From: Gemmataceae bacterium
GTDB taxonomy: Bacteria; Planctomycetota; Planctomycetia; Gemmatales; Gemmataceae
DNA length: 64,000 nucleotides
Assembly: GCA_009692005.1 (NCBI GenBank)
Contig: SHZZ01000014.1
Location: 1-64,000 of the forward strand
Direction: 5' to 3'
Numbering within the stretch: position 1 is the stretch's first letter; each line of letters begins with the position of its first letter. Below, one piece after another: positions 24,312-33,693 of the stretch. The translations under genes were made by a program, and so were the position numbers. A model generated the notes under the pieces. The model was not told where the DNA came from and searched no databases. It was given only the letters and a program-made list of their open reading frames with translations.

Positions 24312-25619
24312 ATGAGCGGAAAGAAAACATCAAGCCATCGCCGGGATTTCCTGCGAGCCTCGACCGCGGTTGCCGCAGGAGGCATCCTGCTTAACGCCAC
24401 CTTGCCGGCCGGCGCCTACGCACAGGGCAGCGACGAAGTCCGCGTCGGGGTGATCGGGTGCGGCGGGCGTGGCAGCGGCGCGGCGCACAATGTTCTCCAT
24501 TCCGCCCGCAATGTCACCATTAGCGCCCTGGCTGACGCCTTCGAAGGCAACGCCAAGGGGCTGCAAGATCGACTGAAAAAAATCGCCTCCAGCGATGAGA
24601 AGGTCAAGGAACTGGGTAACAAAGTTGAAGTCCCCAACGACCGGGTCTATTCCGGCCTCGACGCCTTTCAAAAAATCGTCGACGACCCGAAGATCAACTA
24701 TGTGATCCTGGCCACCCCGCCCGGCTTTCGCTCAATTCACATTGCCGCCGCTGTCAAAGCCAAGAAAAATATCTTCACGGAAAAACCGGTGTGTATTGAC
24801 GGGCCCGGCGCCCGCACCTGCCTGGCCGCCTTCGACGAGGCCAACACCAAAGGCCTGGCCATCGCCGCCGGAACCCAGCGCCGCCATCAGGCCACCTACA
24901 TTGAAACCATCAAGCAGCTTCACGAAGGGGCCATTGGCGAAATCACTGCCGCCAGGTGTTACTGGAACCAGGGCATCCTCTGGGCCCGCGAACCCAAACC
25001 GGAAATGACACCCGTCCAGGCCCAGGTTCATAACTGGTACAACAACACTTGGCTGTGCGGCGACCACATCGTCGAACAGCATGTTCACAACCTCGATGTC
25101 ATCAACTGGATTATGCGCGCCCACCCGGCCAAGGCCGTCGGCATGGGGCACCGCACCCGAACGGATCCCCGTTATGGGCACATCTTTGATTTCTTCGCCA
25201 TCGATTATGAATACCCGAACGGCGTGCACATGCTTTCCATGAGCCGCCAGATTAGCAACTGCGCCAACAGCGTTTCCGAAGCGGTGGTGGGAACCAAAGG
25301 AAACTGCCAGGTAAACCAGTTCATGATCAATGGCAAATCGGCGGTGAATCGCAATTTGCGCAATGTCGACCCCTATGTGCAGGAACACACCGACTTGATT
25401 GAGAGCATTCGCGCCGCCAAGCCGATCAACGAGTTGAAAAATGTCATGGAAAGCTCGCTGACCGCGGTGATGGGAAGGATGTCGGCTTACACTGGCAAGG
25501 AAGTGTCCTGGAACCAAGCCTTGAATTCCAAGCTGCAGTTGATGCCCGACAACCTCACCTGGGAGACCAAGCTGCCGGATTGGACGGTGGCAGTTCCCGG
25601 CAAAACTCCGTTGATCTAA
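24312..25619 (+). CDS. Exported Gfo/Idh/MocA family oxidoreductase
   Basis: 435 residues. A twin-arginine leader (SSHRRDFLRASTAVAAGG) precedes the Rossmann fold: VRVGVIGCGGRGSGAA, then ALADAF and YVILATPPGFRSIHIAAAVKAKKNIFTEKP (the EKP motif common in the family), and the C-terminal Gfo/Idh domain with GTQRRHQATYIETIKQL, ICWARE-like and DHIVEQHVHNLDVINWIM segments. These enzymes are NAD(P)-dependent sugar or inositol dehydrogenases. The Tat leader implies folding with the cofactor before export. AGGGAG lies 6 bases before the ATG. A clear terminator follows. Confidence 0.92.
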   Translation: MSGKKTSSHRRDFLRASTAVAAGGILLNATLPAGAYAQGSDEVRVGVIGCGGRGSGAAHNVLHSARNVTISALADAFEGNAKGLQDRLKKIASSDEKVKELGNKVEVPNDRVYSGLDAFQKIVDDPKINYVILATPPGFRSIHIAAAVKAKKNIFTEKPVCIDGPGARTCLAAFDEANTKGLAIAAGTQRRHQATYIETIKQLHEGAIGEITAARCYWNQGILWAREPKPEMTPVQAQVHNWYNNTWLCGDHIVEQHVHNLDVINWIMRAHPAKAVGMGHRTRTDPRYGHIFDFFAIDYEYPNGVHMLSMSRQISNCANSVSEAVVGTKGNCQVNQFMINGKSAVNRNLRNVDPYVQEHTDLIESIRAAKPINELKNVMESSLTAVMGRMSAYTGKEVSWNQALNSKLQLMPDNLTWETKLPDWTVAVPGKTPLI

Positions 25620-25638
25620 ATCAATCAACTGCAAACGC

Positions 25639-25677
25639 AACTCCGCTTCCCTTTCGGGTGGCGGAGTTTTTCTTTTT
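25639..25677 (+). terminator. Rho-independent terminator
   Basis: AACTCCGC (25639-25646) pairs with GCGGAGTT (25661-25668), with an inner CCC/GGG pair, followed by a T-rich tail. It follows the oxidoreductase gene by 20 bases. Confidence 0.88.
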
Positions 25678-25961
25678 CCCGCCTGGGCACCACTAGTGAA
25701 GGGGGAAAGCCTCACTTCCTCATCCCGTCGAGCCAGCACAGTAAAAACCACCACTAATGGCTCCGGGCCTCCAAGGAACCCCAAGGGTTTACTTTAATCA
25801 GGATAAACAAAGTCTCCACGCACCCCCACACCAGAAAAGCAAACCGCGATGGAGACAAGTTTCCCGATTGGAAAGGGAAATGTCAATTCCCCGCCTGGGA
25901 ATTTCCGCCACCCGCCCGCCTTTCCTTAGAATAATCTCCTTGAATCGCGAGGGGAGAGTTC
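25678..25961. other. Intergenic region, nothing recognised
   Basis: Between the terminator and the inositol-phosphatase-like gene I see no coding frame, RNA gene or clear promoter. GAGGGGAG just before 25962 is the ribosome site of the next gene. Confidence 0.5.
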
Positions 25962-26762
25962 ATGAGCCAATTGCTGGAATGGAAATCGGCGGCCTGCGAG
26001 GCGGCGCGGAAAGCGGGCGATTTGATCCTTTCCATGCGCAAAAAATTTCAGGTGCGAGAGAAAGGCCGTTTCGATCTCGTAACCGACGCCGACACCGCTT
26101 CGCAAAAACTTATTCGCGAACATCTGATGGCCTTGTTCCCCGACCACGGGTTCCTGGGCGAGGAGGACGGCAAAGGAGAACAGGAACCTTCACCTGGATC
26201 ACCTCCAATCTGGATTGTCGACCCCATCGACGGCACCACGAATTATGTCCACGATCTGCCCCTTTACGGCGTTTCCATCGGCCTGTGGCACGAAGGGAAA
26301 ATGAAAGTCGGCGTTGTGTTTGACCCGCCGAGAAACGAAATGTTCCATGCCGCCATGGGGCACGGCGCCTTCCTCAACGACAGCCCCATTCATACCAGCG
26401 AGACTGCCGAGCTTGGAACGGCCCTGATCACCACCGGTTTTCCTTACTCCGCCAAGGGCCTGGAATTTCTCTTTGACTGGTGGGAACATTTTTCCAGCCG
26501 CTGCCAGGCGCTCAGGCGGATTGGTTCCACTGCCCTAAACATGGCCTGGGTAGCCTGCGGTCGCTGCGACGCTTTTTACGCCTTCGACAACCATGTCTGG
26601 GACATCGCCGGGGGATTGGTTCTGTTGCAGGAAGCAGGCGGCATCATCACGCAAGTGGACGGCTCCGCTTATTCGCCTTTTCGAAAGGACTCGTTGGCAG
26701 CCAACCCGCTTTTGCACGCGCAATTGCTGCAACAATTCCAGGGCGGCCCGAAAGGTTACTAA
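25962..26762 (+). CDS. Inositol monophosphatase family protein
   Basis: 266 residues. Family motifs: FLGEEDG (metal-binding Glu), WIVDPIDGTTNYVHDLPLYGVSIGL (the DPIDGT metal and lithium-site motif), and NHVWDIAGGLVLLQEAGG (the WD motif). These Mg-dependent enzymes hydrolyse inositol monophosphate, but related members act on PAP, fructose-1,6-bisphosphate or histidinol phosphate. Histidinol-phosphatase activity is conceivable since a his cluster without hisN lies elsewhere in the window, but it is not linked here. The length is normal. The next gene starts one base after the stop, so translation is likely coupled. Confidence 0.92.
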   Translation: MSQLLEWKSAACEAARKAGDLILSMRKKFQVREKGRFDLVTDADTASQKLIREHLMALFPDHGFLGEEDGKGEQEPSPGSPPIWIVDPIDGTTNYVHDLPLYGVSIGLWHEGKMKVGVVFDPPRNEMFHAAMGHGAFLNDSPIHTSETAELGTALITTGFPYSAKGLEFLFDWWEHFSSRCQALRRIGSTALNMAWVACGRCDAFYAFDNHVWDIAGGLVLLQEAGGIITQVDGSAYSPFRKDSLAANPLLHAQLLQQFQGGPKGY

Positions 26763-26763
26763 C

Positions 26764-27888
26764 ATGAATCCCCATGCCGCCGCCCCGCAGCGGCGTCAAT
26801 CCTTGCGCGCCACACTCACCGTCGATGGAATCGACGCCTTCCTGGTATCCGCCGCCGCCAATGTCACCTACCTCACCGGATTCACGGGCGAAGCCAGCTA
26901 CCTGATCGTGGGAAAAAAGAAGGACTTGCTGGTTTCCGACGCCCGCTTCACGGAACAAATCGCCGAAGAATGCCCGGATGTGGAAATCGTGATCCGGCCG
27001 CCAACCGGGAAAACGCTCGACTGCGTGGCCGAGGCCCTGCGGTCCCTGGGAGCAAAATCCACCGGGTTCGAATCGCAGGCAATGACCGTATCTGACTTTG
27101 ATTACCTGAAGGGATTGCTTCCTGAGGTTTTCTGGCTAGCCACTCGCGACCGTGTTGAAAGCCAGCGAATCATCAAGGATTCCGCCGAGATCATGGCTAT
27201 TCGCCAGGCCATTTCCCAGGCGGAACAAGCTTTCCTGACCTGGAAAAAATGGCTCCGACCGGAATGCACGGAAAAGCAGTGCGCTGATGAACTCGAACGC
27301 CTGTTGAGGCTCACGGGGGCGCGGGGATCGGCCTTCCCTCTCATTGTTGCCGCCGGGGCCAGAGCCGCACTTCCCCATGCCATCCCCTCGGAACATTCCA
27401 TTGGGAAGGCCGCCCTTTTACTGGTAGACTGGGGCGCCAACAGCCTGGTGGGTTATAAAAGCGACTTGACGCGGGTTCTCGACACCCATAACTATCTGGG
27501 GAAGGGCTGCGGAGACATTGCGAAACTGCGGGAGATTCACCAGGTTGTGTGCCGGGCTCAGCAAGCGGCCCGAGAGGTGATCCGCCCGGGGGCGCTGGCA
27601 AGCGAAGTCGATGCCGCTGCCCGCAAGGTGATCGCTGAAGCCGGGTACGAGAAGTTTTTCGGTCACGGACTGGGCCATGGTTTTGGCCTTCTCATTCACG
27701 AAGGACCGTGGTTGCGGCCCAAGTCGGAAACGCCCCTGCAACCGGGCATGGTGTTGACTTTGGAGCCAGGCATTTATCTTCCCGGTGTGGGCGGAGTAAG
27801 AATTGAGGATGATTTCTTGGTAATACCCGATGGGGTGGAGCGCTTGACAAGCCTTCCCACAAGCCTGGAAGAGAATCAAGTGGCATAG
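26764..27888 (+). CDS. pepP: Xaa-Pro aminopeptidase (M24 family)
   Basis: 374 residues from the ATG at 26764, one base after the previous stop; a longer frame from 26593 would overlap it entirely. The N-terminal creatinase-like domain (LRATLTVDGIDAFLVSAAANVTYLTGFTG) is followed by the pita-bread M24 domain with five dinuclear-metal ligands: Asp in LLVDWG, Asp in KSDLTRV, His in GHGLGHGFGL, Glu in LTLEPGIY, and Glu in VRIEDDFLV. It removes N-terminal residues next to proline, with Mn or Co. Placement just upstream of accB-accC is common in bacteria; the two functions are not obviously linked. The symbol is by family resemblance; PepQ-like dipeptidase is the alternative. Confidence 0.9.
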   Translation: MNPHAAAPQRRQSLRATLTVDGIDAFLVSAAANVTYLTGFTGEASYLIVGKKKDLLVSDARFTEQIAEECPDVEIVIRPPTGKTLDCVAEALRSLGAKSTGFESQAMTVSDFDYLKGLLPEVFWLATRDRVESQRIIKDSAEIMAIRQAISQAEQAFLTWKKWLRPECTEKQCADELERLLRLTGARGSAFPLIVAAGARAALPHAIPSEHSIGKAALLLVDWGANSLVGYKSDLTRVLDTHNYLGKGCGDIAKLREIHQVVCRAQQAAREVIRPGALASEVDAAARKVIAEAGYEKFFGHGLGHGFGLLIHEGPWLRPKSETPLQPGMVLTLEPGIYLPGVGGVRIEDDFLVIPDGVERLTSLPTSLEENQVA

Positions 27889-27939
27889 ATTTCCTTCACA
27901 AGTGAAGGGCGAAGGGTCGGATTTTTCCGAAAGGAGAAT

Positions 27940-28428
27940 GTGGTGGCGGATAAACCTGGAAGCAAGCCAAACCCGTTTGATGTGGAAACCATTCGCGAAA
28001 TGGTCCGCTTGATGACCAAGCATGGACTAAGCGAGTTGGATATCCAAGATGGCGACCGAAAAGTGAGGTTGAAAAGGGAAGGCAAGGAAGGCGCCAGTTC
28101 CGCGGTTGCCCTGCCAGCCCAAGCGGCGGCGCCAGTAGTTTCCGCTGCCCCCGCCAACCCAACTCCAAGCGCCCCACCCAAAAACCTCATCGACATCAAG
28201 AGCCCCACCCCGGGCACCTTCTATTCCCAGGAAAAACCCGGCACGCCTCCCTATGTCAGCAAGGGGACCAAAGTCACCCCCGCCACCATTGTCTGTCAGA
28301 TTGAAGCCATGAAACTCTTCAACGAGATACCAGCGGAATGTAGCGGGACCATCGCCGAGATTCTCGTGGAAAACAAGCAGCCCGTCGAATACGGCCAGAT
28401 TCTCTTCCGGGTCGACCCCAACGGCTAA
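27940..28428 (+). CDS. accB: Biotin carboxyl carrier protein of acetyl-CoA carboxylase
   Basis: 162 residues. The N-terminus has the helix [32 protein letters not shown] typical of AccB, then an Ala/Pro-rich linker (about 55-85), then the biotinyl domain with [10 protein letters not shown], the conserved thumb-like insertion [14 protein letters not shown], and the biotinylation motif EAMKLFNEI, where Lys125 carries biotin. It holds CO2 for fatty-acid synthesis. The start is GTG (27940 or the next GTG at 27943), after AAGGAG at 27931. accC follows after 37 bases. accA and accD are not in the window. Confidence 0.95.
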   Translation: MVADKPGSKPNPFDVETIREMVRLMTKHGLSELDIQDGDRKVRLKREGKEGASSAVALPAQAAAPVVSAAPANPTPSAPPKNLIDIKSPTPGTFYSQEKPGTPPYVSKGTKVTPATIVCQIEAMKLFNEIPAECSGTIAEILVENKQPVEYGQILFRVDPNG

Positions 28429-28465
28429 TCAGGAGTTTTCGCCGTCGAGGCGGACCAAGCAGCAT

Positions 28466-29812
28466 ATGTTCCAAAGAATTCTCGTCGCCAATCGTGGTGA
28501 AATCGCCCTGCGGGTAATCCGCGCCTGCAAGGACATGGGCATCGAAGTGGTGGCGGTCTACAGCGAAGCGGACCGAGGCGCACCCTACCTGGACCTTGCC
28601 GACCAGGCCATTTGCATAGGCCCCGCCGCCAGCGCCGATAGTTACCTCAACATCCCGCGGCTGATCAGCGCCGCTGAGATCGCCGATGTTCAGGCCATCC
28701 ACCCCGGTTACGGCTTCCTCTCCGAAAACGCCCACTTCGCCGAGGTCTGCCGTTCCTGCAAAATCGAATTCATCGGCCCGCCCCACGAGGCCATGCGCAA
28801 GCTCGGAAACAAAAACGAAGCCAGGAAACTTGCCCAGGCAGCCAAGGTCCCAGTGGTTCCAGGAAGCGACGGGCTGATTACCAAAGATGAAGAGGCCCTT
28901 GCCCTGGCCCACGCCATGGGCTACCCGGTGTTGATCAAGGCCGCGGCTGGCGGCGGCGGACGCGGAATGCGCGTGGCTCACAACGACATCAGCTTGCGAT
29001 CCGGACTGGCTTCCGCCAGGCAAGAAGCCGAGAACGCCTTCAAAGATGGCAGTGTCTATTTGGAAAAATACATTGAGCAGCCCCGCCATGTGGAAGTGCA
29101 AATTCTCGGCGATACCCAGGGCAATATCGTGCATCTGTGGGAACGCGACTGCTCGCTGCAGCGCAGACATCAGAAACTGGTGGAAGAGTCCCCCGCCCCC
29201 AACCTGCCGGAAAAGGTCCGGCAAGAAATCTGCGAAGCCGCCGTCCGCCTGGCCCGCTCTGCCGGGTATTATTCCGCAGGCACTTGCGAATTCCTCCTCG
29301 ACAAGGACTTCCGCTTTTACTTCATCGAAGTCAACGCCCGCATCCAGGTGGAACACCCGGTGACGGAACTGGTGACAGGAATCGACCTGGTGCAAGAGCA
29401 GATCCGCATCGCCTCTGGATTACCCCTGCGCTTCCGCCAAAAAGAGATCGTATCTCAAGGCTGCGCTATTGAATGCCGCATCAACGCCGAGGACCCGGCC
29501 AACGGCTTCCGGCCCTTCCCTGGCCTGATCACGAAATGGCAACAGCCCGGCGGGCCGGGAGTGCGCGTCGATACCCACGCTACGCAAGGCTACCGCGTGC
29601 CGGCGAATTACGATTCCCTCGTGGCCAAGCTACTGGTCCGCCAGCCAACCCGCGCCCAGGCCATTGCCACCATGAAGCGGGCTTTGGCCGAGTTCAAAGT
29701 GGAAGGCATCAAGACTACCATTCCCATCCTGCGGGATATTTTCAACAGCACCGCTTTCGCCGATGGTAAAGTCGACACCACATTCATCGAGCGCCATTTC
29801 GCCAAGGCCTAG
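28466..29812 (+). CDS. accC: Biotin carboxylase of acetyl-CoA carboxylase
   Basis: 448 residues, the normal length. Clear AccC motifs: [63 protein letters not shown], the glycine-rich ATP loop [69 protein letters not shown] (biotin and ATP site) and [10 protein letters not shown]. It carboxylates biotin on AccB with ATP and bicarbonate. It is co-directional with accB at a short gap, so they are an operon. A downstream weak inverted repeat (GCGTT-GGC-AACGC at 29813) has no T-run. Confidence 0.97.
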   Translation: MFQRILVANRGEIALRVIRACKDMGIEVVAVYSEADRGAPYLDLADQAICIGPAASADSYLNIPRLISAAEIADVQAIHPGYGFLSENAHFAEVCRSCKIEFIGPPHEAMRKLGNKNEARKLAQAAKVPVVPGSDGLITKDEEALALAHAMGYPVLIKAAAGGGGRGMRVAHNDISLRSGLASARQEAENAFKDGSVYLEKYIEQPRHVEVQILGDTQGNIVHLWERDCSLQRRHQKLVEESPAPNLPEKVRQEICEAAVRLARSAGYYSAGTCEFLLDKDFRFYFIEVNARIQVEHPVTELVTGIDLVQEQIRIASGLPLRFRQKEIVSQGCAIECRINAEDPANGFRPFPGLITKWQQPGGPGVRVDTHATQGYRVPANYDSLVAKLLVRQPTRAQAIATMKRALAEFKVEGIKTTIPILRDIFNSTAFADGKVDTTFIERHFAKA

Positions 29813-29850
29813 GCGTTGGCAACGCTGCGAATTTTATGCCGGCCAGGCCC

Positions 29851-32013
29851 TTAAACATGAGCAACATTTTGGTCGACTGAACTTAGTAACCGTAATCCAT
29901 TGAAGATGACCAGCAGCGAGGCGCCCGTGTCGGCCGCGATGGCAGCCCAAAGCGACGAGTAGCCCACAAAGGTCAGCGCCACAAAAATCGCCTTGACCAA
30001 CCGCGAAAAGCCGATGTTCTGCCGGATGCCGCCATGGTGCGCCGGGAATGCCAAATTAGCCACGGGAGTTTGGAAAGGTCGTCGGACATCAGGGCGATGT
30101 CCGCTGTCTCAATCGCCGCATCGCTGCCCACTGCGCCCATGGCAATGCCAAGCGTGGCCCGTCCCATCGCCGGGGCGTCGTTCACACCGTCGCCGATCAT
30201 CGCCACATTGCCATACTTGGCGACCAGGGCTTCCACGGCATCCACCTTGTCTTCGGGCAGCAGTTCCGCATGAACCTCGTCCACGCCCGTTTCTCTGGCG
30301 ATGGCCTCGGCCGTTCCCCGGTTATCCCCAGTCAGCATGACAAGGCGCTTCACGCCGGCATCGCGCAACGCCTGAAGCGTCTGCCTGGCTCCTGGCCTAA
30401 CCGTATCGGCGAGGGCGATGAAGCCGCAGACATGGCTGGCATTCCCCACAACAACCACCGTGCGGCCGGCCTCCCCCAGCTTTTCCAGCCGCTGATGAAC
30501 CTCCGCGGTTTCCTGACCCCGTTCCTCCAAATAACGGTGCGACCCCAGCCAGAATTCCTGGCCCTTGAAACGGGCCGTTGCCCCCTTGCCCTGGATGATT
30601 TGAAAGTCCTCGGCAGGACCGCCTTCCACTCCTTGCTGCTGGGCGTAAGCAACCACGGCCCGCGCCAGGGGATGGGTGCTGCGGGTCTCAAGCGCCGCCG
30701 CACGCTCCAGCAGTTCCCTTTCGTCGTGGCCGTTCATGGGCGCGATCTCCACCACCGATGGCTTGCCTTCGGTCAGGGTCCCCGTTTTGTCGAAGGCGAA
30801 GGCCCGCAACCGCGCCGGCGACTCCACATACAAGCCCCCCTTGATGAGCACGCCGTTGCGGGCCGCTGCCGCCAGGGCCGCCACAATGCTCACCGGCGTC
30901 GAGATCACCAGCAGGACGAGGGAACGGTAAAACCAGTCCTGCCAAACCCCGCCAAAGAAGAGAGGCGGAACCAACAGGACGACCAGGGCAAGCGCCATGA
31001 CAGCGGGAGTGTACACGCGGGCAAACTTTTCAACCCACTGTTCCGACGGGGCGCGGCGGAACTGCGCCTCCCCTACCATGCGGATGATTTGGGCCAGCGT
31101 GGTGTTCCCGGCGGACTTGGTGCAAACGACCGTCAAGGCGCCGTCGCCGTTGATTGTCCCAGCGAAGACCTCCTGCCCTGGCGTTTTAGTAACCGGGACA
31201 CTTTCACCGGTTATGGGCGCCTGGTTGACCTCGCTTGTCCCCTTGATGACTCGGCCGTCGAGGGGGATGCGTTCGCCGGGTTTTACAAGGAAGTGTGACC
31301 CAATAGGCGCTTGATCCGGAGCAACCTGTTTCTCACCACCATTGGCGTCCAGCAGGCGGGCCAGCGGCGGAGCCAAGTCCATTAGCGCTGCCACCGCCCG
31401 GCGGGCCCGGCCCACGCTCCAGGATTCAAGGGCCAAGGATAGAGCGAAGAGGAAAGCGACGGTGGCCGCCTCGAGCCATTCACCAATGGCTGCCGCGCAC
31501 AACACTGCCACCGTCATGAGCAGGTTCATATCGGGGCGCAGCCTTCGGGCCGCAAACCACACCTTGGGCAAGACATACCATGCCCCAGCCAGAGCGCCCA
31601 GGCCGTAGAGCCAGCGGCATATCATGCGCGGCATCCGTTCCCCCGGCCCCCAGCGCGGCCCGGAATCCCCCAGCCATCCAGGCATGCACGAGGAACCCCA
31701 GCGCAGTGAAGAAGCTGCTGGCCAAGGTCAAGACTGTGCGCCCGCGACGGCTCCAGAACCGTTCCACTTTTGGGCCGGTCGGTTCGTCCCGCCAGGCCTC
31801 CGCCTTCATCCCGGTTCGCGCCACTGCCTGGCAAATGGAATCAAGAGTAACATTGGTTGAGGCTGGGGTAACGGTCATCCGCCCGTTGAGAATATCGAAC
31901 CCCAGGCGGTCCTCGCCTCCAACGAGGGGCCCAACTTCGCGCTTCAAAACCGCTACTTCCTCCGCGCAGTCCATGCCTTGAATCTTGAAGAATGCGGGTT
32001 GATCTTTCACCAT
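29851..32013 (-). pseudogene. Zinc/cadmium-type heavy-metal P-type ATPase, broken
   Basis: Reads as ZntA/CadA-like across three frames. 32013 to about 31610 encodes a GMDCAEEV metal-binding domain and the first helix. Around 31610 the frame shifts and continues to about 30030 with ITGESVPVTK, FDKTGTLTEGKP, STHPLARAVV, MLTGDN and MIGDGVNDAPA. At about 30030 it shifts back, and the last helix pair (IRQNIGF to TGASLLVIFNGLRLL) lies in the first frame, ending at 29851. In addition the helix that should read LLVIACPCALVISTPVS reads LLVISTPVS: eight residues with the Cys-Pro-Cys metal site are gone, bounded by LVI repeats. AAGGAG precedes the ATG at 32013. Three independent lesions make sequencing error an unlikely full explanation. 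It converges on accC and does not look like part of an operon. Confidence 0.85.
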
Positions 32014-32222
32014 CGGTGCGCACTCCTTTGGATGCCGTTGCCCAAATGCTAACACGGCTTTGCATTGGGTTCTATTGCGGGAACAGGCTGGAGGGGCAAT
32101 TGCCTTTCAAGAGCAAGTGAGGAAATGCTGGGGCCTCAATCACGCGACCAGTTTTGCCATAGACCCGATTCCCGCCCTTGGGGGAACCACGGTGAATGCC
32201 CATGGTTGAAAAAGCTGAATGG

Positions 32223-33677
32223 TCAGGCGAGCAATTCAGGAATGACTCGCGCCGTTTCCACTCCAGTTAGCTTTTGATCCAGCCCCTGGTAGCGGACTGT
32301 GAAGCGCTCGTGATCGAAGCCCATGAGTTTGAGAATGGTGGCGTGAAAATCACGGATGTGGACGGGATCCTTGACGATGTTGTAAGAGAAGTCGTCGGTT
32401 TCGCCGTAAATGGCGCCGGGCTTGCAACCGCCCCCCGCCATCCACATGGTAAAACAGCGCGGGTGGTGGTCGCGGCCATAGTTTTGCTTGCTGAGCCCGC
32501 CCTGGGAATAGATGGTCCGGCCAAACTCACCGCCCCAAATGATGAGGGTGGAATCGAGCAGTCCGCGCTGCTTCAGGTCTTGGACAAGGCCAAAACAAGC
32601 CTGGTCGACATCACGGCACTGGTCGGGCAAACGGCCGGCAGCATTGGCATGGGTATCCCAATTGTTGTGGTAAATCTGCACGAAACGCACGCCCCGCTCC
32701 ACCAGCCTGCGCGCCTGTAGAACGCTATTGGCAAACGAGCCAGGTTTCTTGGCCGCCTCGCCATAAAGTTTAAAAGTCGTGACAGGTTCCGTGGCCATAT
32801 CGGTGAGTTCTGGCACGCTCGTCTGCATGCGGAAAGCCATCTCGTACTGCTGGATGCGGGTCAAGGTTTCCGGATCGCCCACGGATTGCGAAGTGATCTC
32901 ATTTAATTGCTTGATGCCATCTAGGGTGCGGCGGCGGATGGCCGAACTGACCCCGGGTGGATTATTGAGGTAGAGGATGGAGTCGCCGCGAGAGCGGAAA
33001 GGAACGGCGGCGTGCTCGCCCGGCAGGTACCCCGCTTGCCACAGCCGCGCCGAGATCGCTTGCACCTGCTCGGTGTTGGTCGGATTGGCGACCATGACCA
33101 CAAAAGTGGGCAGGTTGCGGTTCAAGCTTCCGAGCCCGTAGCTGACCCAGGCGCCCAGGCAGGGCCGCCCTGTCACCTGGTTGCCCGTTTGCATGTAGGT
33201 GATGGCGGGTTCGTGATTGATCGCCTCGGTGTTCATGGAGCGAATAAAACAGAGGTCGTCGGCCATGCGTGCCTTCCAGGGCAGCAATTCGGAAAACCAC
33301 ATGCCGGCCCGGCCATGCTGGCTGAACTTGAACTTGGAAGGAGCGATGGGAAAGCGCGCCTGCCCGCTGGTCATGGTGGTAAGGCGCTGGCCTTTGCGAA
33401 TGGAATCGGGCAAGTCCTTGTCGTACCACTGTTCCATCATCGGCTTGTAGTCGAAGAGGTCCATCTGGGCGGGCCCGCCGACCATGTGCAGGTAGATGAC
33501 ATTCTTGGCCTTGGGAGCGAATTGATTGAAGGGCTTTCCGCCCAGATTGTCGGCGGCGAGAACGCCGGTTCCCAAGGACGCCAGCGCCGCCGCGCCCAGG
33601 GCATTTCCCCCGGCTTGGAAAAAATGCCTGCGGGTCAGGGCCAAACCGTGCTCATGGTATAGATGATTGAAGCTCAT
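32223..33677 (-). CDS. DUF1501 family exported protein
   Basis: 484 residues. A Tat-type leader (LTRRHFFQAGGNALGAAALASLG) is followed by the DUF1501 fold, which resembles alkaline phosphatase/sulfatase-like proteins: AKNVIYLHMVGGPAQMDLFDYKP, WFSELLPWKARMADDLCFIRSM, a long middle part, and STLIIWGGEFGRTIYSQGG with NYGRDHHPRCFTMWMAGGGCKPGAIYGETDDF. These proteins are abundant in planctomycetes, nearly always next to DUF1549/DUF1553 genes, and their activity is unknown. It starts 16 bases after the DUF1549 gene stop, as the last of three genes on this strand. Confidence 0.92.
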   Translation of the reverse strand: MSFNHLYHEHGLALTRRHFFQAGGNALGAAALASLGTGVLAADNLGGKPFNQFAPKAKNVIYLHMVGGPAQMDLFDYKPMMEQWYDKDLPDSIRKGQRLTTMTSGQARFPIAPSKFKFSQHGRAGMWFSELLPWKARMADDLCFIRSMNTEAINHEPAITYMQTGNQVTGRPCLGAWVSYGLGSLNRNLPTFVVMVANPTNTEQVQAISARLWQAGYLPGEHAAVPFRSRGDSILYLNNPPGVSSAIRRRTLDGIKQLNEITSQSVGDPETLTRIQQYEMAFRMQTSVPELTDMATEPVTTFKLYGEAAKKPGSFANSVLQARRLVERGVRFVQIYHNNWDTHANAAGRLPDQCRDVDQACFGLVQDLKQRGLLDSTLIIWGGEFGRTIYSQGGLSKQNYGRDHHPRCFTMWMAGGGCKPGAIYGETDDFSYNIVKDPVHIRDFHATILKLMGFDHERFTVRYQGLDQKLTGVETARVIPELLA

Positions 33678-33693
33678 GGCGCTGCTCGCTTTC

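Noticed and set aside
29813-29825. Inverted repeat GCGTT-GGC-AACGC after accC
   Set aside because: No T-run and only a 5-bp stem, so not called as a terminator.
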